A program made the position numbers and the translations under genes. Shown here one piece after another: positions 28,318 through 36,991 of a stretch of 64,000 nt of DNA. The notes beneath the pieces are model-generated. The model was not told where the DNA came from. It did no database searches and saw only the letters and a list, made by a program, of their open reading frames with translations. Position 1 is the first letter of the stretch. Every line of letters begins with the position of its first letter. Source of the stretch: Marinobacterium sediminicola (lineage in GTDB: Bacteria; Pseudomonadota; Gammaproteobacteria; Pseudomonadales; Balneatricaceae); contig NZ_CP092123.1 in the NCBI RefSeq assembly GCF_022343685.1, positions 2,294,001 through 2,358,000 on the forward strand, written 5' to 3'.

Positions 28318-28812
28318 GTGTTGATGAAAACCAACAAAGTCAAAAAGATCGATCGTATTGACCGTAATATATTGACCATTCTTCAGCAGGAAGGTCGCAT
28401 CTCCTATACCGAGCTGGCCGACCGGGTCGGACTGTCCACTACCCCCTGCATGGAGCGCGTCAAGCGCCTGGAGCGTGACGGCATCATCACCGGCTACCGC
28501 GCCACCGTCGATCCTGAAATGTTGAATTACAATTTGCTCGTCTTCGTGGAGATTGCACTGTCTTACCAGTCACCGGATGCGTTCGAGCGATTCAGCCGTG
28601 CGGTCCGTACGTTGCCCTATATTCTGGAATGTCACCTGGTGTCCGGGGATGCCGATTATCTCCTGAAAGCTCGCCTTCACGACATGTCACAGTACCGAGA
28701 ACTGCTCGGGGACATGCTGCTGACCCTACCCGGCGTGAAAAACTCGAAATCCTATATCGTCATGGAAGAAGTTAAAGAAGAAAGCGTACTACCAGTTGAT
28801 ATAACCAGATAA
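28318..28812 (+). CDS. Lrp/AsnC-family transcriptional regulator
   Basis: About 164 residues: N-terminal HTH (NILTILQQEGRISYTELADRVGLSTTPCMERVKRL) and a C-terminal RAM ligand-binding domain (ECHLVSGDADYLLKARLHDM). The length matches Lrp. The GTG at 28318 has AAGG six bases upstream; the ATG at 28324 is the alternative. It lies just upstream of an alanine/glycine symporter gene and 10 kb from the D-alanine catabolic genes. It may therefore correspond to the alanine-responsive Lrp-type regulator of dad operons, which is inference. Confidence 0.9.
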   Translation: MLMKTNKVKKIDRIDRNILTILQQEGRISYTELADRVGLSTTPCMERVKRLERDGIITGYRATVDPEMLNYNLLVFVEIALSYQSPDAFERFSRAVRTLPYILECHLVSGDADYLLKARLHDMSQYRELLGDMLLTLPGVKNSKSYIVMEEVKEESVLPVDITR

Positions 28813-28850
28813 ATCAACCAAATTTCACACTCATTACAGAGATATCCACT

Positions 28851-28878
28851 TTGACCTCAGGGTCATGCTCGTTAGTAT
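28851..28878 (+). promoter_or_regulatory. Candidate promoter upstream of the symporter leader
   Basis: TTGACC, 16 bases, then TAGTAT. It would start an RNA near 28885 that carries the 30-codon ORF at 28925 and then the AGCS gene. Match to consensus is moderate. Confidence 0.4.
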
Positions 28879-28924
28879 AGGCAAGGTCTGGCTAGCCCAT
28901 AATAAAAACACGAGGATAAAGCTA

Positions 28925-29017
28925 ATGACGACCCATCCGCTCTGGCCTCTCTCAATGCCCAGCTTTAGTGCATATTCTGCTCGTTGCCGCCATACGGAAC
29001 CCATACGGGATTCCTGA
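28925..29017 (+). CDS. Possible 30-residue leader ORF upstream of the AGCS symporter
   Basis: ATG at 28925 is preceded by a strong GAGGA eight bases upstream and by a plausible promoter. The product MTTHPLWPLSMPSFSAYSA continues to a stop at 29017, with no recognised family. The remaining 270 nt before the symporter gene hold no other gene and are AT-rich up to about 29170. It could be a translated leader or a chance ORF. A 56-residue ORF with one hydrophobic helix lies antisense at 28834-29004. Confidence 0.35.
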   Translation: MTTHPLWPLSMPSFSAYSARCRHTEPIRDS

Positions 29018-29289
29018 AGGCCCTGCCACACCCACGGTAAAAGACACATTGAGATTTCAATCGGTTCTTTTATCTGTTTTTTTTGTTTGAATAGACTTTA
29101 ATCCTGTTTTTCACTAACGATTCAGGAAAAAATAACAACAAACCGTTCGCTGGCATATTTTCTGCTGCATACTGGTCGACAACCCTGTCAACCATACGAC
29201 GCGAATATGCTCCCTTTCGATGCACGCACCCGGCGCTGCCTCGAACTTCGCGTTCGGTAAACAAGAACACCTGATGGAGGTACACACTG

Positions 29290-30639
29290 ATGGAAGCCCT
29301 TGAATCCGCGATTGGCGCGATCAACGGAATTGTCTGGGGTCCGATGATGCTGGTTTTGATACTCGGCGTCGGGCTGTTCCTGTCGATCGGTCTCAAACTG
29401 ATGCCGATACTCAAGATCGGCACAGGCTTCAGACTGCTTTGGAGCGGTCGCACCGCCGAATCCGGCGATGAGAAGGAAGGTGAAATTCCGCCATTTCAAG
29501 CCTTGATGACCGCCATGTCGGCGACTGTAGGTACCGGCAATATCGCAGGCGTGGCCACCGCCATTTTCCTGGGCGGCCCCGGCGCCCTGTTCTGGATGTG
29601 GATTACGGCCTTGATCGGCATGGCCACCAAATATTCGGAGGCTGTACTGGCGGTTCGTTACCGTGAAACCGACGAGAAAGGCCAGCATGTCGGTGGCCCC
29701 ATGTATTACATCAAGAACGGCCTTGGCAAAAACTGGGCCTGGATGGGGGTACTCTTTGCCATTTTTGGCGCCATCGCCGGCTTCGGCATCGGTAACACCG
29801 TGCAGTCCAACTCGGTTGCCGATGTATTGCATGCCAACTTCGAAATTCCCACATGGGTCAGCGGCGTGGTCATGGCGGTACTCGTCGGCGCTGTGCTGAT
29901 CGGCGGCATCAAGCGCATTGGTCACGTCGCAGGCGCTCTGGTTCCCTTCATGGCGATCTCCTACCTGGTCGCCGGCCTGGTCGTACTGGGCATCAATGCA
30001 CACCTGCTGCCTCAGGCGCTTGACCTGATCTTCACTCACGCCTTCTCACCGATTGCTGCCCAGGGCGGCTTTGCCGGCGCAGCCGTATGGGCTGCCATTC
30101 GCTTCGGTGTAGCACGCGGCGTTTTCTCCAATGAAGCGGGCCTTGGTTCAGCGCCGATCGCCCACGCAGCCGCTCAGACCCACGACCCTGTTCGTCAGGG
30201 CCTGGTTGCCATGCTGGGTACCTTCCTGGATACACTGGTCATCTGCACCATCACCGGTCTGGTCATCGTCAGCTCAGGCGCCTGGACCGGCGGTGAGTCC
30301 GGTGCAGCCCTGACCAGTCAGGCGTTCTCGACCGCACTGCCGTCCGTCGGTAACTACCTTGTCGCCATCGCCCTGGCCATCTTCGCCTTTACCACCATCA
30401 TCGGCTGGTCCTTCTACGGTGAGCGTTGCGTGGAGTTCCTGTTCGGCATCAAGGCCGTGACGCCCTATCGTGTCCTCTGGATCATCGCAATCCCGCTGGG
30501 CGCGACACTGAGCCTGGATTTTGTCTGGCTGGTCGCCGACACCCTGAACGCCATGATGGCGATTCCCAACCTGATTGCACTGGCGCTGCTGAGCCCGGTC
30601 GTGTTCAAACTGACCAGAGAATACTTCAACAAACATTAA
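29290..30639 (+). CDS. Alanine/glycine:cation symporter (AGCS family)
   Basis: A 449-residue transporter with about eleven helices and the AGCS hallmarks MSATVGTGNIAGVATAIFLGGPGALFW near residue 77 and FSNEAGLGSAPIAHAAA further on. It imports alanine or glycine with sodium or protons. The RBS ggagg lies nine bases upstream. The Lrp-type gene immediately upstream is its most likely regulator. A strong terminator follows. The exact substrate (D- or L-alanine, or glycine) is not readable. Confidence 0.93.
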   Translation: MEALESAIGAINGIVWGPMMLVLILGVGLFLSIGLKLMPILKIGTGFRLLWSGRTAESGDEKEGEIPPFQALMTAMSATVGTGNIAGVATAIFLGGPGALFWMWITALIGMATKYSEAVLAVRYRETDEKGQHVGGPMYYIKNGLGKNWAWMGVLFAIFGAIAGFGIGNTVQSNSVADVLHANFEIPTWVSGVVMAVLVGAVLIGGIKRIGHVAGALVPFMAISYLVAGLVVLGINAHLLPQALDLIFTHAFSPIAAQGGFAGAAVWAAIRFGVARGVFSNEAGLGSAPIAHAAAQTHDPVRQGLVAMLGTFLDTLVICTITGLVIVSSGAWTGGESGAALTSQAFSTALPSVGNYLVAIALAIFAFTTIIGWSFYGERCVEFLFGIKAVTPYRVLWIIAIPLGATLSLDFVWLVADTLNAMMAIPNLIALALLSPVVFKLTREYFNKH

Positions 30640-30657
30640 GCATAACGCCACAAACAA

Positions 30658-30695
30658 ACGCCCCGGCAAGTGACTCTCCCGGGGCGTTTTTCTTT
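30658..30695 (+). terminator. Rho-independent terminator of the AGCS gene
   Basis: A nine-base stem acgccccgg/ccggggcgt with a 12-base loop is followed by TTTTTCTTTCT, 18 nt after the stop codon. Confidence 0.93.
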
Positions 30696-30767
30696 CTGTA
30701 AAAGGCTTTTCTGGTGTCTGTGTTAATGTATGGATAGATGTTCGTTAGCACGACTCAAGGACGCGTG

Positions 30768-32078
30768 ATGGAAAAGCTGGTCGATAATCTCTATACAAAA
30801 CTGGCCAATGAAGAAGATGCCCGCGCCTGTAAGGATATAAGCCCTGAGGCCTGCCGTGAGGTTCCGGGTAATTTTGCCCGTATCCTGTTCAGTCAGTTCC
30901 TGACCAAGCTGGGCGATGCCTTTGCCAACCCAAAAGTCGTTCTGCCGGCACTACTGCAGCAGGCAGGCGCCCCATTGTACCTGATCGGCTTTCTGGTCCC
31001 GATCCGTGAGTCAGGCTCGCTGATCCCTCAGCTTCTGATCGCCAACCATGTCCGCCGTCTGGCAATTCGCAAACATGTCTGGGTACTGGGCTCCGTCGTG
31101 CAAGCAGTTTGCATGCTCGCTATCGCTTTGAGCCTGTTCTGGCTCCAAGGTGCTGCAGCCGGCTGGACGGTGATTGTGTTACTGATCGCTTTCAGCCTGG
31201 CAAGAGGCCTGTGTTCGGTAGCGTCCAAGGACGTGATCGGCAAAACCATCCCCAAACCCAAACGCGGCCGACTCAGCGGCCTGGCCTCCAGCCTTGCCGG
31301 AGCCATTACGCTGATGACTGGACTCATGCTTTACCTTCGAGGCCAAAGCAGTCAGACCGATACCGACGCACTCTTCTATGCTGCCTTCATTGCACTGGGT
31401 GGCACCTTTTGGCTGATGGCATCTGCTCTTTTCGCACGTGTTGAAGAGAGCCCCGGCGAAACCGATGGGGGCATCAACGGTTTACTGCATGCCTTCAGCA
31501 AGTTGAAGCTGTTGAAGGAAGACCGTCCCTTTCGCCACTTTGTACTGACCCGCTCACTGCTGCTGTGTACGGCACTCTCCGCCCCCTACTATGTGATCCT
31601 GTCAGGTGACTACCAGTCGGTCACTCTGACACTGGGCATTTTTGTGATCACCAGCGGACTGGCCGGCCTGATATCCGGCCCCTTCTGGGGACTGTTTGCC
31701 GACCGTTCCAGCCGACAGGTCATGATCGTTTCAGCGCTGATCGCAGCCACCTTGGGACTGACAATCAACCTGATCGCCGCCCGGACTCCCGAGCTTCTAT
31801 CAAGCCTGTGGCTGCTTCCGGCCTTTTATTTTCTGCTCACAATCTCACACGAAGGCGTGCGCATCGGCCGAAAAACCTATCTGGTCAACATGGCAACGGG
31901 CAACAGGCGCACAGACTATGTATCAGTCAGTAATACCTTTATTGGCGTCGTATTACTGCTGATCGGGCTGGGCTGTGCCCTGAGTGGACTGACAGCACCG
32001 GCTCTGATTCTCGTACTCTCACTACTGGGGATGCTGGGTGCGGTATCGGCCTACTTTTTGTCTGAGGTCGAAGACTGA
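30768..32078 (+). CDS. MFS transporter
   Basis: A 436-residue major facilitator with about twelve helices after a hydrophilic N-terminal segment of some 40 residues. I chose ATG 30768 (MEKLVDNLY) because AAGGA lies seven bases upstream; the upstream ATG at 30738 lacks one. RLSGLASSLAGAITLMTG marks the loop after TM5. The soluble N-terminus is somewhat long for the family. It precedes another MFS-type gene by 165 nt. The substrate is unknown. Confidence 0.82.
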   Translation: MEKLVDNLYTKLANEEDARACKDISPEACREVPGNFARILFSQFLTKLGDAFANPKVVLPALLQQAGAPLYLIGFLVPIRESGSLIPQLLIANHVRRLAIRKHVWVLGSVVQAVCMLAIALSLFWLQGAAAGWTVIVLLIAFSLARGLCSVASKDVIGKTIPKPKRGRLSGLASSLAGAITLMTGLMLYLRGQSSQTDTDALFYAAFIALGGTFWLMASALFARVEESPGETDGGINGLLHAFSKLKLLKEDRPFRHFVLTRSLLLCTALSAPYYVILSGDYQSVTLTLGIFVITSGLAGLISGPFWGLFADRSSRQVMIVSALIAATLGLTINLIAARTPELLSSLWLLPAFYFLLTISHEGVRIGRKTYLVNMATGNRRTDYVSVSNTFIGVVLLLIGLGCALSGLTAPALILVLSLLGMLGAVSAYFLSEVED

Positions 32079-32187
32079 GTGTGAAGACACCTGTTCAACA
32101 TTGAGGTCGGATGGACCTGACCCAAAGCCCCCTTTGCAGGCTGGTAGCGAGACAAGCCCCTTTGGACCACAATATCGAGAGGAAAGC

Positions 32188-32247
32188 ATGCCAGGAAAGG
32201 CAAAGCGCTCCCGTCCCGTTGAACAAGGGCCAAAAGGACAACAATGA
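32188..32247 (+). CDS. Possible 19-residue ORF coupled to the second MFS gene
   Basis: A tiny basic ORF (MPGKAKRSRPVEQGPKGQQ) has an excellent RBS, GAGAGGA four bases before its ATG. Its TGA overlaps the ATG of the following transporter (ATGA). This suggests a translated leader coupling ribosome flow into the transporter gene. No family is recognised. Confidence 0.45.
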   Translation: MPGKAKRSRPVEQGPKGQQ

Positions 32248-33536
32248 TCCCTGATAACAAAAAATCAATCTGGGGGTGGGCATTCTATGACTGGGCCAAC
32301 AGTGCATTTTCCACTGTCGTGATGGCCGGTTTTTTTCCACTGTTTTTCAAGGAGTTCTACGCAGCGGGAGCCGCCGCCACTGATAGCACCCTCTACCTGG
32401 GCGTCATAAACTCCATCGCCAGCATCATCGTTGTCCTGCTCTCACCGGTTCTGGGTGCCATCGCCGATCAATTGGGGCGGCGCAAGGGGCTGCTGCTCAT
32501 CTTTGCCAGTTTCGGCTCAATCTCGACAGCCGGACTTTACTGGGTCGAACAGGGCTTCTGGCTACAAGCCGCTTGCCTGTATATAGCCGCTGTCATCGGT
32601 TTTTCAGGCGGTAATCTTTTTTATGATGCCCTGTTGACCGTTGTCTCACCCGAAAAGGATCTGGACAGGGTATCGGCTCTGGGGTTTGCACTGGGTTATC
32701 TTGGCGGCGGCTTGTTATTCAGCCTGAACGTCTGGATGACCCTGCACCCCGAATCCTTTGGGCTGAGCGACAGCACTTCTGCCATCAGGCTGGCGTTTAT
32801 ATTGACCGCACTATGGTGGATCATTTTCACCCTGCCACTGGTGCTGTATGTACGGGAACCCACGCCGCGAAGCATCCACTTTTCTCGTGTGGTGAAATCA
32901 AGTTTTAATCAGCTGCGACAGACCCTGAAAAAGATATCTCTCCTGCCACAGACCTTTCAGTTTCTGCTGGCCTACTGGCTCTACATCGACGGTGTGGATT
33001 CCATCGTCAGAATGGCTCTGGACTACGGCTTATCCATAGGACTGGACACAAAAGACCTGATTTTGGCACTCCTGATTACTCAATTCATCGGCTTCCCGGC
33101 GGCCATTCAGTTCGGTCGTATAGGGAACAGACTGGGCGCCAGACTCGGCATCCTGATCGCGCTTGTCACCTATATTTTGGTGACCATTTTCAGTGCCTTT
33201 ATGGATTCAGCCTGGCAATTCTACGTACTGGCAATCGTAATCGGCCTCGTCCAGGGCGGAGTACAGGCATTAAGCCGCTCCCTGTACGCACGCCTGGTTC
33301 CCCCCGGGTACACAGCCGAGTTTTTCGGTTTTTACAACATGATGGGGAAATTTGCGGCCGTATTGGGCCCAGCACTGATTGGTGCGGTTGCAATACTGTC
33401 GGAAAGCAATCGAGTCGGCATCCTGTCACTGCTGGTTCTGTTTATTGCCGGCGGCTACATTCTGCTGAGAGTCGACATTCTGAAAGGCCAGGCACAAGCC
33501 AAAGCGTACCGAATAACTGATAGCAGCAAGGGATAA
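32244..33536 (+). CDS. UMF1-type MFS transporter (Atg22-like)
   Basis: A 430-residue polytopic protein starting with the UMF1 signature IWGWAFYDWANSAFSTVVM, with about twelve helices and LSPVLGAIADQLGRRKG in loop 2-3. This places it in the MFS branch related to fungal Atg22 vacuolar amino-acid exporters. AAGGA lies five bases before the ATG, which overlaps a small upstream ORF. It is separated from the convergent LysE gene by the 4.5S RNA gene. Substrate is unknown; amino-acid export is a family-level guess. Confidence 0.88.
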   Translation: MIPDNKKSIWGWAFYDWANSAFSTVVMAGFFPLFFKEFYAAGAAATDSTLYLGVINSIASIIVVLLSPVLGAIADQLGRRKGLLLIFASFGSISTAGLYWVEQGFWLQAACLYIAAVIGFSGGNLFYDALLTVVSPEKDLDRVSALGFALGYLGGGLLFSLNVWMTLHPESFGLSDSTSAIRLAFILTALWWIIFTLPLVLYVREPTPRSIHFSRVVKSSFNQLRQTLKKISLLPQTFQFLLAYWLYIDGVDSIVRMALDYGLSIGLDTKDLILALLITQFIGFPAAIQFGRIGNRLGARLGILIALVTYILVTIFSAFMDSAWQFYVLAIVIGLVQGGVQALSRSLYARLVPPGYTAEFFGFYNMMGKFAAVLGPALIGAVAILSESNRVGILSLLVLFIAGGYILLRVDILKGQAQAKAYRITDSSKG

Positions 33537-33566
33537 AAAGATGGATTAGAGGGTGAGTAAATTGGA

Positions 33567-33676
33567 GGCAGCCCCGCCAGCCACATCCCGGCACACGAGT
33601 CGCTCGCTGTGGCTGCTCCCTTCCGGGCCTGACCAGGTTCACGAGTTATCGTTGCGAGAGGACCAACAGGGCCACC
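33567..33676 (-). ncRNA. ffs: Signal recognition particle 4.5S RNA
   Basis: About 110 nt on the minus strand. The conserved apical domain ggtcaggcccggaagggag contains the Ffh-binding core, with the GGAA-type tetraloop and asymmetric bulge. The ends pair (GGTGGCCC near 33676 with GGGGCTGCC near 33567), and the 5' and 3' flanks match the usual tgttggtcctctcgcaacg and gtgtgccgggatgt segments. The mature ends are set by pairing and are approximate. A precursor is expected because the promoter lies about 35 nt further upstream. Confidence 0.95.
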
Positions 33677-33717
33677 ATAAAGTGGCATTGCGCCCTGTCT
33701 CAACAAGACAGGCGCGC

Positions 33718-33746
33718 AGTATAAGCATAGCCTTGGTGAAATGCAA
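33718..33746 (-). promoter_or_regulatory. Promoter of the 4.5S RNA gene
   Basis: On the minus strand TTGCAT (33746-33741), 17 bases, then TATACT (33723-33718). Transcription should start near 33711, giving a 5' leader with a stable hairpin (CCTGTCT/AGACAGG) that RNase P would remove before the mature 5' end. Confidence 0.75.
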
Positions 33747-33752
33747 ACAGGA

Positions 33753-34364
33753 TCAAGGCATTGCGACCCTGAGCGCAAGTCCGATCAAAACCACTCCGGT
33801 CAATTGCTCCACCCGTTTGAGATGACGACGAAGCCATATCAGCAGTCGCGGCTGAGAGAACAGTATGGCCACCAGGCTATACCAGGCACCATCCACCAGC
33901 GTGGCGGTCAAGACCAGAATCATCTGATCACTCAGCGTCTGACCGGCCGTGACAAACTGGGAAAACAGCGCAGTAAAGAACACGGCCAGCTTTGGGTTAA
34001 GCAGGGATATCAACGCACCCGAGCGAGCCGCCTGCCAAAGCGTCTCCTTCGTGCGCGCATCGGCCTCAAGCTCAGGCGCTGCCGCAAAGCGCAGGGCATT
34101 GATGCCCAGCCAAATGAGATAGGCAGCCCCCAGCCAGGTGATCACCTGATAGAGCAGATGGTACTCATTCACCAGGACACCGAGCCCCCAAACTGTCATT
34201 GCAGCCCAAAGCCCTACGCCCAAGGCATGAGCACAGCCTGCAAGAATGCCATGCCCCCTGCCGTTACTGACCGTCTGCCTCAAGACCACCGCCAAGCTGG
34301 GCCCCGGCGACATGGCTCCGAGTACACATATCAGTAACAGCGACATCCACAACATAAATGACAC
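33753..34364 (-). CDS. LysE/RhtB family amino-acid exporter
   Basis: A 203-residue membrane protein with five or six helices, and the family motif GAMSPGPSLAVVLRQTVSNGRGHGILAG near the N-terminus. I chose GTG 34364 because AAGGAG lies exactly six bases upstream; the TTG at 34370 touches that RBS. It exports amino acids or related metabolites at the inner membrane. Its substrate cannot be told. Confidence 0.88.
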   Translation of the reverse strand: MSFMLWMSLLLICVLGAMSPGPSLAVVLRQTVSNGRGHGILAGCAHALGVGLWAAMTVWGLGVLVNEYHLLYQVITWLGAAYLIWLGINALRFAAAPELEADARTKETLWQAARSGALISLLNPKLAVFFTALFSQFVTAGQTLSDQMILVLTATLVDGAWYSLVAILFSQPRLLIWLRRHLKRVEQLTGVVLIGLALRVAMP

Positions 34365-34464
34365 AGGCAACTCCTTTCAGCTCAATATCGGCCCACTGCT
34401 CACCCGCAGGCATTGTGCTATAGTCCTGCTCCGAAATACCGAGCACCAGATTCGAGGAACCACG

Positions 34465-35007
34465 ATGGCAGGCTCACTGCAGGACCAGCTTCTAAAGGCA
34501 GGTCTGGCCAACAAAAAACAGGCCAAACAAGCCAAAGAGCATAAACGTAAAACGACAAAACAGAAACGTTCCGGTCAGGCGGTCGATGAACAGCAGCAGC
34601 AACAGATCGCCCTGGAAGCGGCCCGCAAGGAAAAAGCCGAACGCGACCGCGAACTGAATCAGAAGCGACAGCAGGAGCAAGCCCAAAAGGCAGCTCAGGC
34701 AGAAGTACGTCAGCTGGTTGAGGCTCACCGTATTGAACTGCCTAAAGATGCTGAGCTGCGTTACAACTTTGCGCATGGCAGCAAGATCCATCATCTCTAT
34801 CTTGATCAGAAGCTGATCGATCGCCTCGCGCGCGGGCAGGTACGCATCGCTTTTCTTGATGGCAGCTACCATCTTGTGCCCACAGAGATTGTAGAGCGTG
34901 TCGAGCAGCGTCAGGCCGATGTGATCCTTCCACGCCCGAAAGATGATACTCCTGCCGAGGACGATCCCTACGCCGACTACGTCATTCCAGACGACCTCAT
35001 GTGGTAA
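34465..35007 (+). CDS. DUF2058 family protein (YaiL-like)
   Basis: A 180-residue soluble protein. The first 75 residues form a highly charged Lys/Gln-rich helix (KKQAKQAKEHKRK), followed by a small conserved domain with YNFAHGSKIHHLYLD. This matches the DUF2058/YaiL nucleoprotein family; the function is unknown and binding to nucleic acid or ribosomes is suggested by charge only. The ATG at 34465 has gagga five bases upstream; earlier starts in frame are unlikely. Confidence 0.85.
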   Translation: MAGSLQDQLLKAGLANKKQAKQAKEHKRKTTKQKRSGQAVDEQQQQQIALEAARKEKAERDRELNQKRQQEQAQKAAQAEVRQLVEAHRIELPKDAELRYNFAHGSKIHHLYLDQKLIDRLARGQVRIAFLDGSYHLVPTEIVERVEQRQADVILPRPKDDTPAEDDPYADYVIPDDLMW

Positions 35008-35011
35008 AACA

Positions 35012-35039
35012 CTCGGACCTGATCCTGATCAGGTCCGAG
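35012..35039. terminator. Perfect 12-bp hairpin after the DUF2058 gene
   Basis: CTCGGACCTGAT/ATCAGGTCCGAG with loop CCTG begins 4 nt after the stop codon. It lacks a T-run, so it may be a transcript 3'-end stabiliser or a weak terminator. Confidence 0.5.
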
Positions 35040-35101
35040 ACTGTCCTCACTACCCGACACCTGCTAGTCTCTGCCCCTACTCTCGGTTACAAGGATAGCG
35101 C

Positions 35102-35902
35102 ATGAGTACTCTCTGCATCAGCGAACTCAATATACTGCTTGTGGAACCCTCTGCACTGCAGCGCAAGATCATGATTCAACAGCTTCGCGATGAGCAGGTT
35201 ACCGCCATCGACACCGCTGACTCGATTCATGAAGCGCTGGACAGAATGCTGAAAGTTACTCCGGACCTTGTCATCAGTGCTCTTCATTTCGACGATGGAA
35301 GTGCAGTTGAGTTACTGGGCGCCATGCGCCGCCTGCCACAGCTGGCAGAGATCCCGTTCATGCTGGTTTCGAGCGAAACACGCAAGAAGCAGCTCGAGGT
35401 TTTCAAGCAGTCTGGGGTCATTGCCATCCTGCCGAAACCCTTCAACCGCCAACACCTTGGCTCAGCACTCAATGCTACCCTGGACATCCTTGATCAGGAC
35501 CATCTGGAACTCGAGCATTATGATGTCGAGAGCCTGAGAATCCTGATTGTAGATGACAGCCGGATGGCACGAAACCTGATAAGACGTGTCATCGAGAACC
35601 TGGGCATCCGCCACGTACTGGAAGCAGAAGACGGAAAAGATGCCATGCAGGTACTGGCAAAGGAAACGGTTGACCTGGTCATCACCGATTATAATATGCC
35701 CGAGGTCAACGGCTTGGAGCTCACCGAGTTTATCCGCCATTCGGAGCTGCACGCCCACCTGCCGGTCCTGATGGTCACATCGGAAGCCAACGAAGCCCAC
35801 CTGAGCCAGGTTGCTCATGCCGGTGTTAACGCACTGACGGATAAACCTTTCGAACCGGAATCGGTAAAACGCATCCTGATCCAGCTGCTGGATCAGTCAT
35901 AG
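35102..35902 (+). CDS. Double-receiver response regulator, first receiver degenerate
   Basis: A 266-residue protein with two CheY-like domains and no output domain. The C-terminal receiver is complete: IVDDS at 149-153, acceptor Asp196 in VITDYNMP and Lys in TDKPF. The N-terminal receiver has lost the acid pocket (LLVEPS) and has Ala60 where the phospho-acceptor should be (VISALHF), while keeping the LPKPF lysine. It is therefore a pseudo-receiver/receiver pair that may act by protein contacts in chemotaxis or related signalling. It is convergent with alr, overlapping by 10 nt. Confidence 0.88.
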   Translation: MSTLCISELNILLVEPSALQRKIMIQQLRDEQVTAIDTADSIHEALDRMLKVTPDLVISALHFDDGSAVELLGAMRRLPQLAEIPFMLVSSETRKKQLEVFKQSGVIAILPKPFNRQHLGSALNATLDILDQDHLELEHYDVESLRILIVDDSRMARNLIRRVIENLGIRHVLEAEDGKDAMQVLAKETVDLVITDYNMPEVNGLELTEFIRHSELHAHLPVLMVTSEANEAHLSQVAHAGVNALTDKPFEPESVKRILIQLLDQS

Positions 35903-36969
35903 AAACGAGGCACGCGAGGGGTCAGACACGTCAGCAGCGTGTACGGAATGGTGTCGCACCAGCGAGCAACGTCGGACACAGGCAGCTGACCTCCCCAGAG
36001 TTCCACCCGGGAGCCAACACCCGCCTGGGGCAAGTCGGTCAAGTCCACGGTCAACATATCCATGGACACACGGCCGACCAAAGCGGTCCTCTGCCCTTCA
36101 ACCACCACGGGCGTCCCCGTACGGGCGTGACGTGGATAACCGTCTCCATACCCCATGGCAACGGTGCCGATACGGCTGGGTTTATCGCAGCGATAGGTCG
36201 CCCCATAGCCGACGGTTTCTCCAGCAGGCACTTCACGGACAGCAATGATCTCTGAACTTAACGTCATTGCCGGTTGCAGCTGGTCCGCCACAGCGTTCGA
36301 CTGTTCGAAAGGTGTCGCACCATAAAGCATGACTCCCGGGCGCAGCCACTGCCGATAAGCTTCTGGCCAGGCCATAACCGCGGCAGAGTTGGACAAACTT
36401 GCTGCCAGACCCAGTTCATCTATCAACTTGCTGAAACGTGCCAACTGGACTTCGGTCATGCCATGCTCCGGCTCATCGGAACAGGCAAAATGAGTCATTA
36501 GCAACACATCGGATACCGAAGAGCAGTCACGCAATCGCGCCACCATTGCCGGCACGACCTCCGGCTCAAAGCCCAGTCGATGCATCCCGGTATCTACTTT
36601 CAGCCAGACAGGAATCGCCTGAGGCAAAGAAGCCTGTTCCAGCCACTCGAGCTGATGCTCCGAATGCAGCGCCGGCCAAAAGCCCTCACGGGCAATCACC
36701 GGCAGCTCATCGGCATCGAAGAAACCCTCAAGCAATACAACCGGCTGGGTAATTCCCGCCGCGCGCAGCTCGAGTGCTTCCTCGATACAGGCCACACCAA
36801 AGGCATCGACTTCAGCCGCAAGTCTCCGCGCAACGGGGACAGCACCATGTCCATAGGCGTTGGCCTTGACGACAGCAACAGCCCGAGCACCGGGTGCCTG
36901 CGCTTTTGCCAGACGGTAGTTATGAACAATCGCATCCAGATGGATGTCAGCACGGACCTTGCGACTCAT
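35893..36969 (-). CDS. alr: Alanine racemase
   Basis: A 358-residue PLP enzyme. The cofactor lysine is Lys35 in VVKANAYGHG, and the catalytic Tyr lies in VGYGATYRC. It interconverts L- and D-alanine. It is the third gene of an operon with dadA and ridA, so it is probably the catabolic racemase (DadX type) instead of, or in addition to, the wall-synthesis enzyme. Spacing to ridA is 22 nt. Confidence 0.94.
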   Translation of the reverse strand: MSRKVRADIHLDAIVHNYRLAKAQAPGARAVAVVKANAYGHGAVPVARRLAAEVDAFGVACIEEALELRAAGITQPVVLLEGFFDADELPVIAREGFWPALHSEHQLEWLEQASLPQAIPVWLKVDTGMHRLGFEPEVVPAMVARLRDCSSVSDVLLMTHFACSDEPEHGMTEVQLARFSKLIDELGLAASLSNSAAVMAWPEAYRQWLRPGVMLYGATPFEQSNAVADQLQPAMTLSSEIIAVREVPAGETVGYGATYRCDKPSRIGTVAMGYGDGYPRHARTGTPVVVEGQRTALVGRVSMDMLTVDLTDLPQAGVGSRVELWGGQLPVSDVARWCDTIPYTLLTCLTPRVPRFYD

Positions 36970-36991
36970 AGCGTTGCACTAACCTCTGTAC

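Noticed and set aside
28813-29289. Glycine riboswitch upstream of the AGCS gene
   Set aside because: Such elements often precede AGCS genes, but I could not find the conserved glycine aptamer core segments here.
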